DNA of 64,000 nt from assembly GCF_900177545.1 (NCBI RefSeq), contig NZ_FXBQ01000001.1, positions 3,504,163 through 3,568,162 of the forward strand. The letters are read 5' to 3'. A program made the translations under genes and the position numbers. The stretch comes from Maritimibacter sp. HL-12 (GTDB lineage: Bacteria; Pseudomonadota; Alphaproteobacteria; Rhodobacterales; Rhodobacteraceae). Positions 44,923 through 52,966 of this stretch are shown piece by piece. Position 1 is the stretch's first letter. Each line of letters starts with the position of its first letter. The notes beneath the pieces are model-generated. The model made no database searches. It was not told where the DNA came from and saw only the letters and a program-made list of their open reading frames with translations.

Positions 44923-45840
44923 TTGGAAGCGCGGATGAGCCCGGAACGGATTGCCGACGTGGACGCCTTCGTGCAGCGTCACTTCACCTGGCCCGGCACC
45001 CTGCGCCTGCACCGCGTGGCGCTCGGGCGCGATATCCTGCGCGCCCCGGCGAACCTGCTGCTGTCGCCGGTCCTTGTGCTTGTCAGGGTTCTGGGATGGC
45101 TTTGCGGGCGGTTCGGGCTTCACGCCCTGTCGGCCTGGCTGCGCGGCCGACGCATCCTGCTCAGAACGAGCGTCGCGGCACGGCTCGAGGCCGCGATCCT
45201 GTCAGAGCTTTGCGGCGTGCCGCTGGCCGGGGCGGATCGCCTGCGCAGCCCTGCAGCCCTCCGCCACGCGTTGCGTGCCGCGCCGCGGTTTTGCGAGGCG
45301 CAACACCGGCGCGGAGATGCGGCGGGGGCCGGGCCGGTGGCCGACCGGATCATGTCGGCAATCTCGGAATACACCGGCACCCGCTCCGCGATGGCCGAGG
45401 TCGCGGCGGCCCTCATCGCCTTGGTCGTCGGGGCGATCGCGTTGCGGTCGCTGACGCCGGGCATGATCTCGATGGCACCGGGCATCGCCGGGGCGGTCTC
45501 GCTGAGCGCGGCGATCGCGGATTTTCCGCTCGGCACCGCCCTGGGCGGGATCTGGTACCGGATCTTCCCTGTCGGGCCTTCGCTCGCCCTCGTCGCGGCC
45601 ACTCTTTTCGGCCTGATGCTTCTGGGATCGGTGATCACCGCCTTCGCCGGTGCCCTCGCAGACCCCGTGCAGGTTCGGATCGGCATCCATCGCCACCGCC
45701 TGATCCGCCTTGTCGCCGTTCTCGACGCCGAACTCGAGGGCCGGCCATCGCTGCCTTTCGTCGCCCATGCGCACTTTCTCGCGCGAATCTTCGACATTTG
45801 GGATGCATGCCTGTCCCTTCTCAGGGTATTCCGAAGTTGA
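44923..45840 (+). CDS. Membrane protein of unknown function next to exoD
   Basis: 305 residues from a TTG at 44923 with GGAGG eight bases upstream (ATG 44935 is an alternative). The first third is soluble and basic (IADVDAFVQRHFTWPGTLRL, HRVALGRDILRAPANLLLSP). Two hydrophobic regions follow: MAEVAAALIALVVGAIAL and a longer one ending LFGLMLLGSVITAFAGALA. The C-terminus reads HRLIRLVAVLDAELEG. It may belong to an uncharacterised proteobacterial DUF (DUF6635 is a guess). Likely co-expressed with exoD. Confidence 0.65.
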   Translation: MEARMSPERIADVDAFVQRHFTWPGTLRLHRVALGRDILRAPANLLLSPVLVLVRVLGWLCGRFGLHALSAWLRGRRILLRTSVAARLEAAILSELCGVPLAGADRLRSPAALRHALRAAPRFCEAQHRRGDAAGAGPVADRIMSAISEYTGTRSAMAEVAAALIALVVGAIALRSLTPGMISMAPGIAGAVSLSAAIADFPLGTALGGIWYRIFPVGPSLALVAATLFGLMLLGSVITAFAGALADPVQVRIGIHRHRLIRLVAVLDAELEGRPSLPFVAHAHFLARIFDIWDACLSLLRVFRS

Positions 45841-45901
45841 CATTCGCACCGCTCTCGCCGCCTGCCGGGGCGGAACCTCATCCAGTCCGGACCGCTTGAC
45901 C

Positions 45902-47185
45902 ATGCTGCTCGAAATCCTCATCGTCCTTGTCCTGATCCTCGCAAACGGGGTCTTGGCGATGTCGGAACTCGCCATCGTCTCGTCGCGGAGCGCACGGCTC
46001 AAGGTGCTGGTCGATAACGGCAGCCGGGGTGCCGCCATCGCCATGAAACTGGCCGAAGATCCGGGCAGGTATCTCTCCAGCGTCCAGATCGGGATCACGC
46101 TTGTCGGCGTCCTTTCAGGCGCATTCTCGGGCGCGACGCTGGGGGTCCGGCTGGCCGATGCGCTGATCGTGGCGGGCATCAGTCCCGCGCTCGCGCACAC
46201 GCTTGGCGTCGGCGGAGTTGTCGTGGCGATCACCTACCTGTCGCTGATCCTCGGCGAGTTGGTCCCGAAACAGATCGCCCTGCGCGCGCCCGAGGCCGTC
46301 GCGACCCGGATCGCCCCGCTCCTGAACCTGATCTCGATCAGTGCCGGCCCGCTGATCTGGCTTCTCGACAAATCGGGCAAGCTGGTGCTGAAGCTCCTGG
46401 GCCAGTCGGGCGCGGCGGACCGCGGCATGACCGACGAAGAGGTCAAGCTGGTGATCTCCGAAGCGCATTCCGCCGGTGTCATGGAGAAGGCCGAGACCGA
46501 GATGATCGCGGGCGTGATGCGGATCGCCGACCGCACCGCGCGGGGCCTGATGGTGCCGCGCCACGAGGTCGAGCTGGTCGATATCACCGACCCGGCGGAG
46601 ACGATCATCCGGCGGTTCCGCGAAACCGGCCATTCCCGGCTCCCGGTTCGTGATGGCGGCCCCGATGACATTGTAGGGGTCCTGAAGTCGCGCGACTTCC
46701 TCGATCCCGGCGACGTAGCCCATCCGCCCGATCCGAGGGAATTTGTGATCGAGACCCCCGTGATCCGGGACGGAATGGCGGCGCTCGATGTGCTCGAAGC
46801 GCTGCGGTCCTCACCCGCGCACATGGTGTTCGTCTTCGACGAATACGGGTATTTCAAGGGGATCGTGACACCGATGGACGTGCTCGAAGGGATTGCCGGC
46901 GAGTTCCCGGAAGGCTCAGAGGCCGAGACCAGGATCGCGGTGCGCGACGACGGCAGCCTGCTCGTGGCGGGCTGGATGCCGGTTGACGAGTTCGCCGACC
47001 ACATCGGGATCGCGATGGAGGACGACCGCGACTACGAGACGGTCGCGGGCCTCGTCATCGACAGGTTGAAGACCCTTGCGAAACTTGGCGATCATGTCGA
47101 TCTCGGGCCTTGGCGGGTGGAGGTCGTGGATCTCGACGGCCGCCGGATCGACAAGCTGCTGGTGCAGAGGCGTGACGACACATGA
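45902..47185 (+). CDS. HlyC/CorC (CNNM)-family transporter
   Basis: 427 residues. N-terminal DUF21 membrane domain (LEILIVLVLILANGVLAMSE, then YLSLILGELVPKQIALRAPE), two CBS domains (MVPRHEVELVDITDP; GHSRLPVRDGGPDDIVGVLK; HMVFVFDEYGYFKGIVT) and the C-terminal CorC/HlyC domain (VAGLVIDRLKTLAKLGD). CNNM/CorC proteins move Mg2+ or related ions or modulate such transport. Not a haemolysin despite the historic name. A P-type cation ATPase follows. Confidence 0.9.
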   Translation: MLLEILIVLVLILANGVLAMSELAIVSSRSARLKVLVDNGSRGAAIAMKLAEDPGRYLSSVQIGITLVGVLSGAFSGATLGVRLADALIVAGISPALAHTLGVGGVVVAITYLSLILGELVPKQIALRAPEAVATRIAPLLNLISISAGPLIWLLDKSGKLVLKLLGQSGAADRGMTDEEVKLVISEAHSAGVMEKAETEMIAGVMRIADRTARGLMVPRHEVELVDITDPAETIIRRFRETGHSRLPVRDGGPDDIVGVLKSRDFLDPGDVAHPPDPREFVIETPVIRDGMAALDVLEALRSSPAHMVFVFDEYGYFKGIVTPMDVLEGIAGEFPEGSEAETRIAVRDDGSLLVAGWMPVDEFADHIGIAMEDDRDYETVAGLVIDRLKTLAKLGDHVDLGPWRVEVVDLDGRRIDKLLVQRRDDT

Positions 47186-47347
47186 CATCCACACCGGCCG
47201 GGTGCGACCGCGATCGCGCAGCGGCTTCGAAATGCGCGCACCCGCCACGCTTACGCCGGGCCGGACCCGTCCCGGTGCTTTTTGCCAGTTGCCCAAAGAG
47301 CGCCGCAAACCGGCGGCAACGCAGATGACCACCTGGGAGCAGGACAG

Positions 47348-50011
47348 ATGACCGACACGCACGGCAGGGATATCAGGCAGGTCATCGAGACGCTGTCCGT
47401 CGACCCGGAGCAGGGTCTGGACGAGGCAGAAGTCCAGCGTCGGCGCAAGAAACACGGCAAGAACCTTCTGAGCGATGCCACGACGGCGAGCCCGTGGCAG
47501 ATCCTCGCCGACCAGTTTCGCAACCTCGTCATCGCCATTCTAGCCATCGCCGCCGTGCTGTCCTTCGCGATGGGCGAGATCGTGCAGATGGCCGCGATCC
47601 TTGCGGCGATCGGGATCAATGCCGCGATCGGGTTCGTGACCGAGTGGAAGGCCGTGCGCTCGATGGAAGCGCTGCGCAGCCTGGGAACGGTGCGGGCGCG
47701 GGTCATGCGCGACGGCAGGAGCGCAACCGTCGATGCCGAGGATCTCGTGCCGGGCGACGTGGCGCTGCTCGATGCCGGAGACGTCGTGACCGCCGACTTG
47801 CGGCTGATCGAGGCGAACGGGCTGACCTGCGACGAGTCCGCCCTGACCGGCGAATCCGTCCCCGTCACCAAGACGATACAGGCCGTGGCCCCCGATAGCC
47901 CGCTGGCAGAGCGCAGCTCGATGGCCTTCAAGGGCACCGCGATCACCGGCGGCAGCGGCGCGGGCGTGGTGGTCGCCACCGGCATGGACACCGAACTCGG
48001 CGGGATCGCACGGATGACCGCCGAGGCCAGCGAGGAGGTAACCCCGCTGGAACGGCGGCTCGACCGGTTGGCGCGCAACCTCGTGGTGGTGACGATCGTC
48101 GTGGCGGCGGCGGTCGCGTTCCTCGGCTGGCTCGGCGGCAAGGATCTTGTCTCGATGCTGGAAACCGCCGTTGCGCTCGCCGTCGCCGCGGTCCCTGAAG
48201 GCTTGCCCATTGTCGCCACGGTGGCGCTCGCGCGCGGCATGTGGCGCATGGCGCGGCGCAACGCGCTGGTGGAGCGGCTGGCCGCTGTCGAAACCCTCGG
48301 CTCGACCGGCGTGATCTTCGCCGACAAGACCGGAACGCTCACCCAGAACCGGATGCGGGTCGCGCGGCTGGCCCTTCCCGGCCAGGACGACGCGGTGCGC
48401 TGGGACGACGCAGCGGGCCGCGAAGATCCCTCGCCCCTGACGCGCCGACTGCTCGAGGTGGCCGCACTCTGCAACAATGCCGAGCTTGATGGTGCAAGCG
48501 TCGGGCCCAACGATCACCCGGCCGGCACCGGCGACCCGACGGAGATCGCCCTGCTCCATGCCGCCGCGGCCGCCGGTCTCGGGCGCGACGCTCTGCTCGA
48601 TGATCAGCCCGAGGAACGCGAGGAAAGCTTCGACGCCGACACCAAGATGATGGCGACGTTTCACACCCAGGGCGACGGCTGGCGCATCGCGGTGAAGGGC
48701 GCCCCGGAGGCCGTGTTGGAGATCGCCACGCAGGTTGCCACCCTCGACGGGGCCGAGGCGCTGTCCGACCCGGCCCGCAAGCACTGGGCGGCGCGGGTCG
48801 AGAGCCTGGCCGCCGAAGGGTACCGCGTGCTCGCCTTCGCCGAACGGCAAGCCGGGAGCGCCGAGGCCGACCCTTACGAAGACCTCACCCTGCTCGGTCT
48901 CGTCGGGCTGGAGGATCCGCCCCGCACCGACGTGCCCGACGCCATCGAACGCTGCCGCAGGGCCGACATCCGGGTGATCATGGTGACCGGCGACCAACCG
49001 GTGACCGCGGCCGCCATCGCGCGGCAGGTCGGGCTCGCCGACGATCCGCAGACGACCGTGGGCCGCGACCTGCCGGAAATGGGCGAGGACGCGCGCTCGG
49101 ACGCACACGAAAGCCTGCGCCACACCCACGTCTTCGCCCGGGTCTCGCCGGAGCAGAAGCTCAACCTGATCCGTCTCTGGCAGGAGGCGGGCGCCGTGGT
49201 CGCGATGACCGGAGACGGCGTGAACGACGCACCCGCGCTCAAGAAAGCCGACGTGGGCATCGCCATGGGCCAGCGCGGCACCGATGTCGCCCGCGAGGCG
49301 GCCGATATCGTGCTGAAGGACGACGCCTTCCCCACCATCGTGATGGCCATCGAACAGGGCCGCACGATCTTCGAGAACATCCGTCGCTTCATCGTCTACC
49401 TGCTTTCGGGCAATCTCGGGCAGGTTCTGGCCGTCGGGGCCTGCGCGGTGATCGGCGCGCCGCTGCCGCTTCTGCCCTTGCAGATCCTCTACATCAATCT
49501 CGTCCTTGACGTCTTCCCCGCGCTCGCGCTCGGCGTCGGCGAAAGCCCGAAAGGGATCATGGACCGGCCGCCGCGCGACCCCAGCGAACCGGTGCTGACC
49601 CGGGCGCACTGGATCGCCACCGCGCTCTGGGGCGCGCTGATCGCGGCCGCGGCCCTCACCGTGTTCTTCGTCGCGCTGGCGTGGGAGATGGGACAGGATT
49701 CGGCGGTGACGATCGGCTTCCTCACCTTCGCGCTGGCGCGGCTCTGGCACGTCTTCAACATGCGCGACCCCGGAACCGGGCTGCTCGCCAACGAGGTCGT
49801 GCGCAACCGTTGGGTCTGGTCCGCGATCGCCATCTGCCTTGCGCTCACGGCCGCCGCCGCATGGCTGCCCGGCCTGAGCACGGTGCTCGACGTGGTGCCG
49901 CTGGATCCTTCCGGGTGGATGCTGGTTCTGGCGGGAAGTATCGCGCCCCTGCTCGTCGGGCAAGTGGCGCTGAGCCTGTGGCCCCGCTCGGCCTCCAACG
50001 CGCCCGGGTGA
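47348..50011 (+). CDS. P2-type cation-transporting ATPase
   Basis: 887 residues. Cation-ATPase N-domain (LSVDPEQGLDEAEVQRRRK), actuator TGES in DESALTGESVPV, ion-binding VPEGLP in helix 4, phosphorylation site DKTGTLTQN, and hinge TGDGVNDAPALKKADVG. Ten helices, C-terminal cation domain. PEGLP and overall form place it with Ca2+/Na+-type (PacL-like) pumps; the ion is not certain. ATG 47348 follows an AGGA site. Confidence 0.92.
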   Translation: MTDTHGRDIRQVIETLSVDPEQGLDEAEVQRRRKKHGKNLLSDATTASPWQILADQFRNLVIAILAIAAVLSFAMGEIVQMAAILAAIGINAAIGFVTEWKAVRSMEALRSLGTVRARVMRDGRSATVDAEDLVPGDVALLDAGDVVTADLRLIEANGLTCDESALTGESVPVTKTIQAVAPDSPLAERSSMAFKGTAITGGSGAGVVVATGMDTELGGIARMTAEASEEVTPLERRLDRLARNLVVVTIVVAAAVAFLGWLGGKDLVSMLETAVALAVAAVPEGLPIVATVALARGMWRMARRNALVERLAAVETLGSTGVIFADKTGTLTQNRMRVARLALPGQDDAVRWDDAAGREDPSPLTRRLLEVAALCNNAELDGASVGPNDHPAGTGDPTEIALLHAAAAAGLGRDALLDDQPEEREESFDADTKMMATFHTQGDGWRIAVKGAPEAVLEIATQVATLDGAEALSDPARKHWAARVESLAAEGYRVLAFAERQAGSAEADPYEDLTLLGLVGLEDPPRTDVPDAIERCRRADIRVIMVTGDQPVTAAAIARQVGLADDPQTTVGRDLPEMGEDARSDAHESLRHTHVFARVSPEQKLNLIRLWQEAGAVVAMTGDGVNDAPALKKADVGIAMGQRGTDVAREAADIVLKDDAFPTIVMAIEQGRTIFENIRRFIVYLLSGNLGQVLAVGACAVIGAPLPLLPLQILYINLVLDVFPALALGVGESPKGIMDRPPRDPSEPVLTRAHWIATALWGALIAAAALTVFFVALAWEMGQDSAVTIGFLTFALARLWHVFNMRDPGTGLLANEVVRNRWVWSAIAICLALTAAAAWLPGLSTVLDVVPLDPSGWMLVLAGSIAPLLVGQVALSLWPRSASNAPG

Positions 50012-50124
50012 CGCAACGGCCCCGCAACGCCGCCTCGGCGGACCGCATCGGTGAGGCAAAGTCTGCGGAAACCAAAGGCCTCCCGCGCCGCAGCGAGCCC
50101 CTTGTTCGTCGGCGCAAAAGGGGA

Positions 50125-50214
50125 TGGCGGAGAGACAGGGATTCGAACCCTGGAGACGGTTTCCCGCCTACACGCGTTCCAGGCGTGCGCCTTCGACCAC
50201 TCGGCCACCTCTCC
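50125..50214 (-). tRNA. tRNA-Ser (anticodon GGA)
   Basis: 90 bases including CCA, with acceptor GGAGAGG, D-arm GGCCGAGTGGTCGAAGG, anticodon loop CTGGAAC (GGA at 50178-50180 on the plus-strand numbering), the long variable arm typical of serine tRNA, and T-arm GGGTTCGAATCCC. Confidence 0.95.
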
Positions 50215-50223
50215 GTTGCGCGC

Positions 50224-50253
50224 TATCTATCCTCGCGACAACCCGGCTGGCAA
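50224..50253 (-). promoter_or_regulatory. Promoter of tRNA-Ser
   Basis: On the minus strand TTGCCA (50248-50253), 18 bases, TAGATA (50224-50229), nine bases before the tRNA. Shares its -35 with the tRNA-Asn promoter. Confidence 0.55.
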
Positions 50254-50270
50254 GGGGGGCACCGCAAAAA

Positions 50271-51749
50271 TCAATCGACGCCGCAGACCAGCCCCACGGC
50301 TGCGCGCACGTCTTCCAATGCGGCCGCTGTCGGCCTGTCGGTCGGCGCGGTTCCCGCCATCCAGTGATTGAAGGCGAACAGCGCCTGCGCCGAGCCCGCA
50401 CCCCATAGCCCGTCGATGGCGCCGCCATAGCATCCGACGCGGGCAAGTTCGGCCTGCAGCATGCGCGCGAGCTCCGTGTCGTCGGGCACCGCGACGGGAG
50501 CCGGGCCGCCGGACAGATAGGCATCAAGCGCGGCTTTCGATGCCGCGCCGAAGGCCCCGTCGAGCGGGCCGTCGTAGTAGCGCGCGGCCCGCAGCATCTG
50601 CTGAAGCCAGACCGAGGCCTGGCGCGATACATCGCGGGCAAGAACCTCGATCGCCTCCAGCGGCGCGGCGCGGTAGGCCTGCTCGAAGACCGACACGAAG
50701 CCGGTGTTGTCGCCGATCTGGTCCAACACCATGAGCGCACGGAAATAGCCCCGCACCGCTCCGGCCTCGGCGGCCTGCAGGTAGCGGCGTACCGCGAGGC
50801 CGTTGTCGGTCGCCATGCCGATACCCTGTTCGGCAAGGCTGCCAAGCTCGATCATCGCGTCGGTCTGCCCAAGCGCCGCCGCCTGTTCGAGCAGTGCGAT
50901 CGGCTCGCGCGCGGCGGCGTTCCATTCGCCCGGCGGACGCACGAACACCTGGTTGAGCCGGTCCATCGCGGCGCGGTAGAGCGCATCTGGCTCCGGGGCC
51001 GCGGCGACCGGGTCGGGCGCCGGCGCGGTACCGCCGGCCTTGTCGACCTCGCGCAGACGCGCCTCGGCGATGAGACGGAATGTGCCGTTGGGGAATTGCC
51101 GCAGATAGGCCTCGAAGAGCGTTGCATCCGCGCTGTCCGCGATGGATTGCCAGAACGCGAGGTCGAGCGCGCGGTCTTGCGGATCGCTTGCCGCGGGGGC
51201 CGCGTCCGCATCGACCGGCACCGGGACCTGATCGGGTTCGCGGCATTCGCGGTCTCTGCATGCCATCGCATCCCCCGTATCGACCGGTGCGGGCTCGTCG
51301 ATCGCTCCGATGCCCGCATCGGGCATGCAGTCCGGCTCACCCTCGCCCCCGCAGGGACCGACCGGCACCGGATCGGGCGGCTCGGGCCGGCACTCAAGCC
51401 CGTCAACACCGCATTCGGGCGGAAGCTCGGGTGCCGCGCCGGTGCCATCGCCCTGCACCAGCGTCGTGCCACCCGCAGCACCCGGCTTGCATCGGGCCGC
51501 GAGGTCCGGGTTTTCGGGCATGTCAAAATCGCCCGTGGCGAGAATGTAGTAATTCATGCACTCACTGGTGAGCCGCACCGGCCCAAGGACCTCGCAAACC
51601 CGCCCGTATCCACTCGCCATCAGGCTTTCGAGCTGGGTGTGGATCTTGAACAATTCGCAAGGGTCTTGCGTCGGCTGTTGATCCTGTGCCGACGCCGCCG
51701 ATGCGCAGAGCAGCGCCAGGACGCCTGCCTTCGGGGTTTCGTGTGTCAT
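50271..51749 (-). CDS. Secreted protein with SEL1-like repeat and peptidoglycan-binding-like C-terminus
   Basis: 492 residues; ATG 51749 has GGAGGTG upstream. Signal peptide ([14 protein letters not shown]). The mature N-terminal third is proline- and cysteine-rich ([20 protein letters not shown]). A Sel1-type repeat follows ([35 protein letters not shown]). The C-terminal segment [20 protein letters not shown] resembles peptidoglycan-binding modules attached to many Rhodobacterales envelope proteins. Periplasmic structural or regulatory role is likely. No catalytic motif is recognised. Confidence 0.7.
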   Translation of the reverse strand: MTHETPKAGVLALLCASAASAQDQQPTQDPCELFKIHTQLESLMASGYGRVCEVLGPVRLTSECMNYYILATGDFDMPENPDLAARCKPGAAGGTTLVQGDGTGAAPELPPECGVDGLECRPEPPDPVPVGPCGGEGEPDCMPDAGIGAIDEPAPVDTGDAMACRDRECREPDQVPVPVDADAAPAASDPQDRALDLAFWQSIADSADATLFEAYLRQFPNGTFRLIAEARLREVDKAGGTAPAPDPVAAAPEPDALYRAAMDRLNQVFVRPPGEWNAAAREPIALLEQAAALGQTDAMIELGSLAEQGIGMATDNGLAVRRYLQAAEAGAVRGYFRALMVLDQIGDNTGFVSVFEQAYRAAPLEAIEVLARDVSRQASVWLQQMLRAARYYDGPLDGAFGAASKAALDAYLSGGPAPVAVPDDTELARMLQAELARVGCYGGAIDGLWGAGSAQALFAFNHWMAGTAPTDRPTAAALEDVRAAVGLVCGVD

Positions 51750-52120
51750 GGGTCACCTCCGTTCCGCACGACATGCGATGTCCGCCCGGATCGTCCGGCG
51801 ATATTGCCGCCGGTTTTCGCGGGGCATCGCAAGGCTCATTCTACCACCCACCGCCCGCCGCTCGCATGCGACATGGCGGCCGGGGGCCGAGCCCGGCGGG
51901 GCGGCGACCGGACGGGGGGAGCCGCGTAATTTACCCTTCACGGGGCCGGGAAAGCCGCCGGCGCGGCGAGGGCAAACTTTTGGGCTTGAGTAAGAATCCG
52001 CTTGCATCTGACAGCGGTGACCGGATGCATTGCCTCGGCGGTCGATGGTCAACTATCCAGATTCGTACCGACGGAGGGCTGCGAAAGCTCCCGGCAAACA
52101 GATCAAGGGAGGATCGACGG
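51750..52120. other. Divergent intergenic region
   Basis: 371 bases between two genes for secreted proteins that read apart. It must hold both promoters, but I found no convincing hexamer pair and no conserved RNA. The composition becomes less GC-rich toward 52000. Confidence 0.4.
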
Positions 52121-52723
52121 ATGACACAGATTTCCAGAGACAAGACCAGATCGAAAGGATTGACGATTTCCGCCGCTGCAGCAGCGGCGTTCATTGCCTC
52201 CAGCGGGGCCCTGTCGGCGCAAACCATCTTCACCATGCCCGACGACATTTGCACTTGGGACTGGGCGTCACCGGCCACCGCGCCATTGCTCCGCGAGTTG
52301 AAAGACCGGAATTTTCTGGTGCATACCACGACGGAGATGGCAAAAAACTGCCCGCAAAACCTTTGCGACATCGACTGGCAATCTGCCGCCGCCAGCGACG
52401 AGACCCTGCCCGGCGAGATGCTGTGCGAACTCGGCCACCGCCAGCTTTTTTTCGATGACCTCGTCGACGATCTCGCGGCCACCTGCCCGGACGTGGCGCA
52501 AATGATGACCGAGCTGCTGCCGGAGGTTTACGACAGCTGCGGCACCTGGCCCCGCGTCGAGGCGGGCGGAACCGGCGGCACCCCCGCTGAGCAGGACAAC
52601 GGTGAAGAGGAAGAAGAGGAAAAGGAAGAAGAGGAACAGGAAGAAGAAAGCGGTGGTGAAGGCGACGATCAGGGCCCGCCCCGTGACGTCATCATTGAGG
52701 ATGGCGAGCAGGAAATCGGATGA
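52121..52723 (+). CDS. Secreted protein with acidic low-complexity tail
   Basis: 200 residues; ATG 52121 is preceded by GGGAGG. Signal peptide (GLTISAAAAAAFIASSGALS, cleaved after AQ). The mature core has four to six cysteines (DDICTWDW, KNCPQNLCDIDWQS, GEMLCELGHRQLFF, DSCGTWPR), probably in disulfides. The C-terminal 45 residues are almost all Glu/Gly/Asp, a likely disordered or cation-binding tail. No family recognised. Divergent from the SEL1-like gene. Confidence 0.65.
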   Translation: MTQISRDKTRSKGLTISAAAAAAFIASSGALSAQTIFTMPDDICTWDWASPATAPLLRELKDRNFLVHTTTEMAKNCPQNLCDIDWQSAAASDETLPGEMLCELGHRQLFFDDLVDDLAATCPDVAQMMTELLPEVYDSCGTWPRVEAGGTGGTPAEQDNGEEEEEEKEEEEQEEESGGEGDDQGPPRDVIIEDGEQEIG

Positions 52724-52966
52724 TCAGAACACCAGAACCTGACCCGGGCTTGGGACGAAATCCCATCGAGCCCCCTGCACCTGCAGCGCACCGATAGGAT
52801 TACGGTGCGCCTTGGGAAGGCGCGGCCCGACGCACCAGAACGGCTTGCGAGAGACGACAAGATTGCGGGAGTCGGTGGATTACTGGCTCCCGTCGATCAT
52901 GGCAACATCAGGGTTGCGGCACCGCGATCAGTCACCAATGGCCCGGTCAGCGCGAAAGCCGCGGCC

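Noticed and set aside
50051-50408. Plus-strand frames with [18 protein letters not shown]-like sequence
   Set aside because: They are antisense readings of tRNA-Ser, another known annotation artefact.
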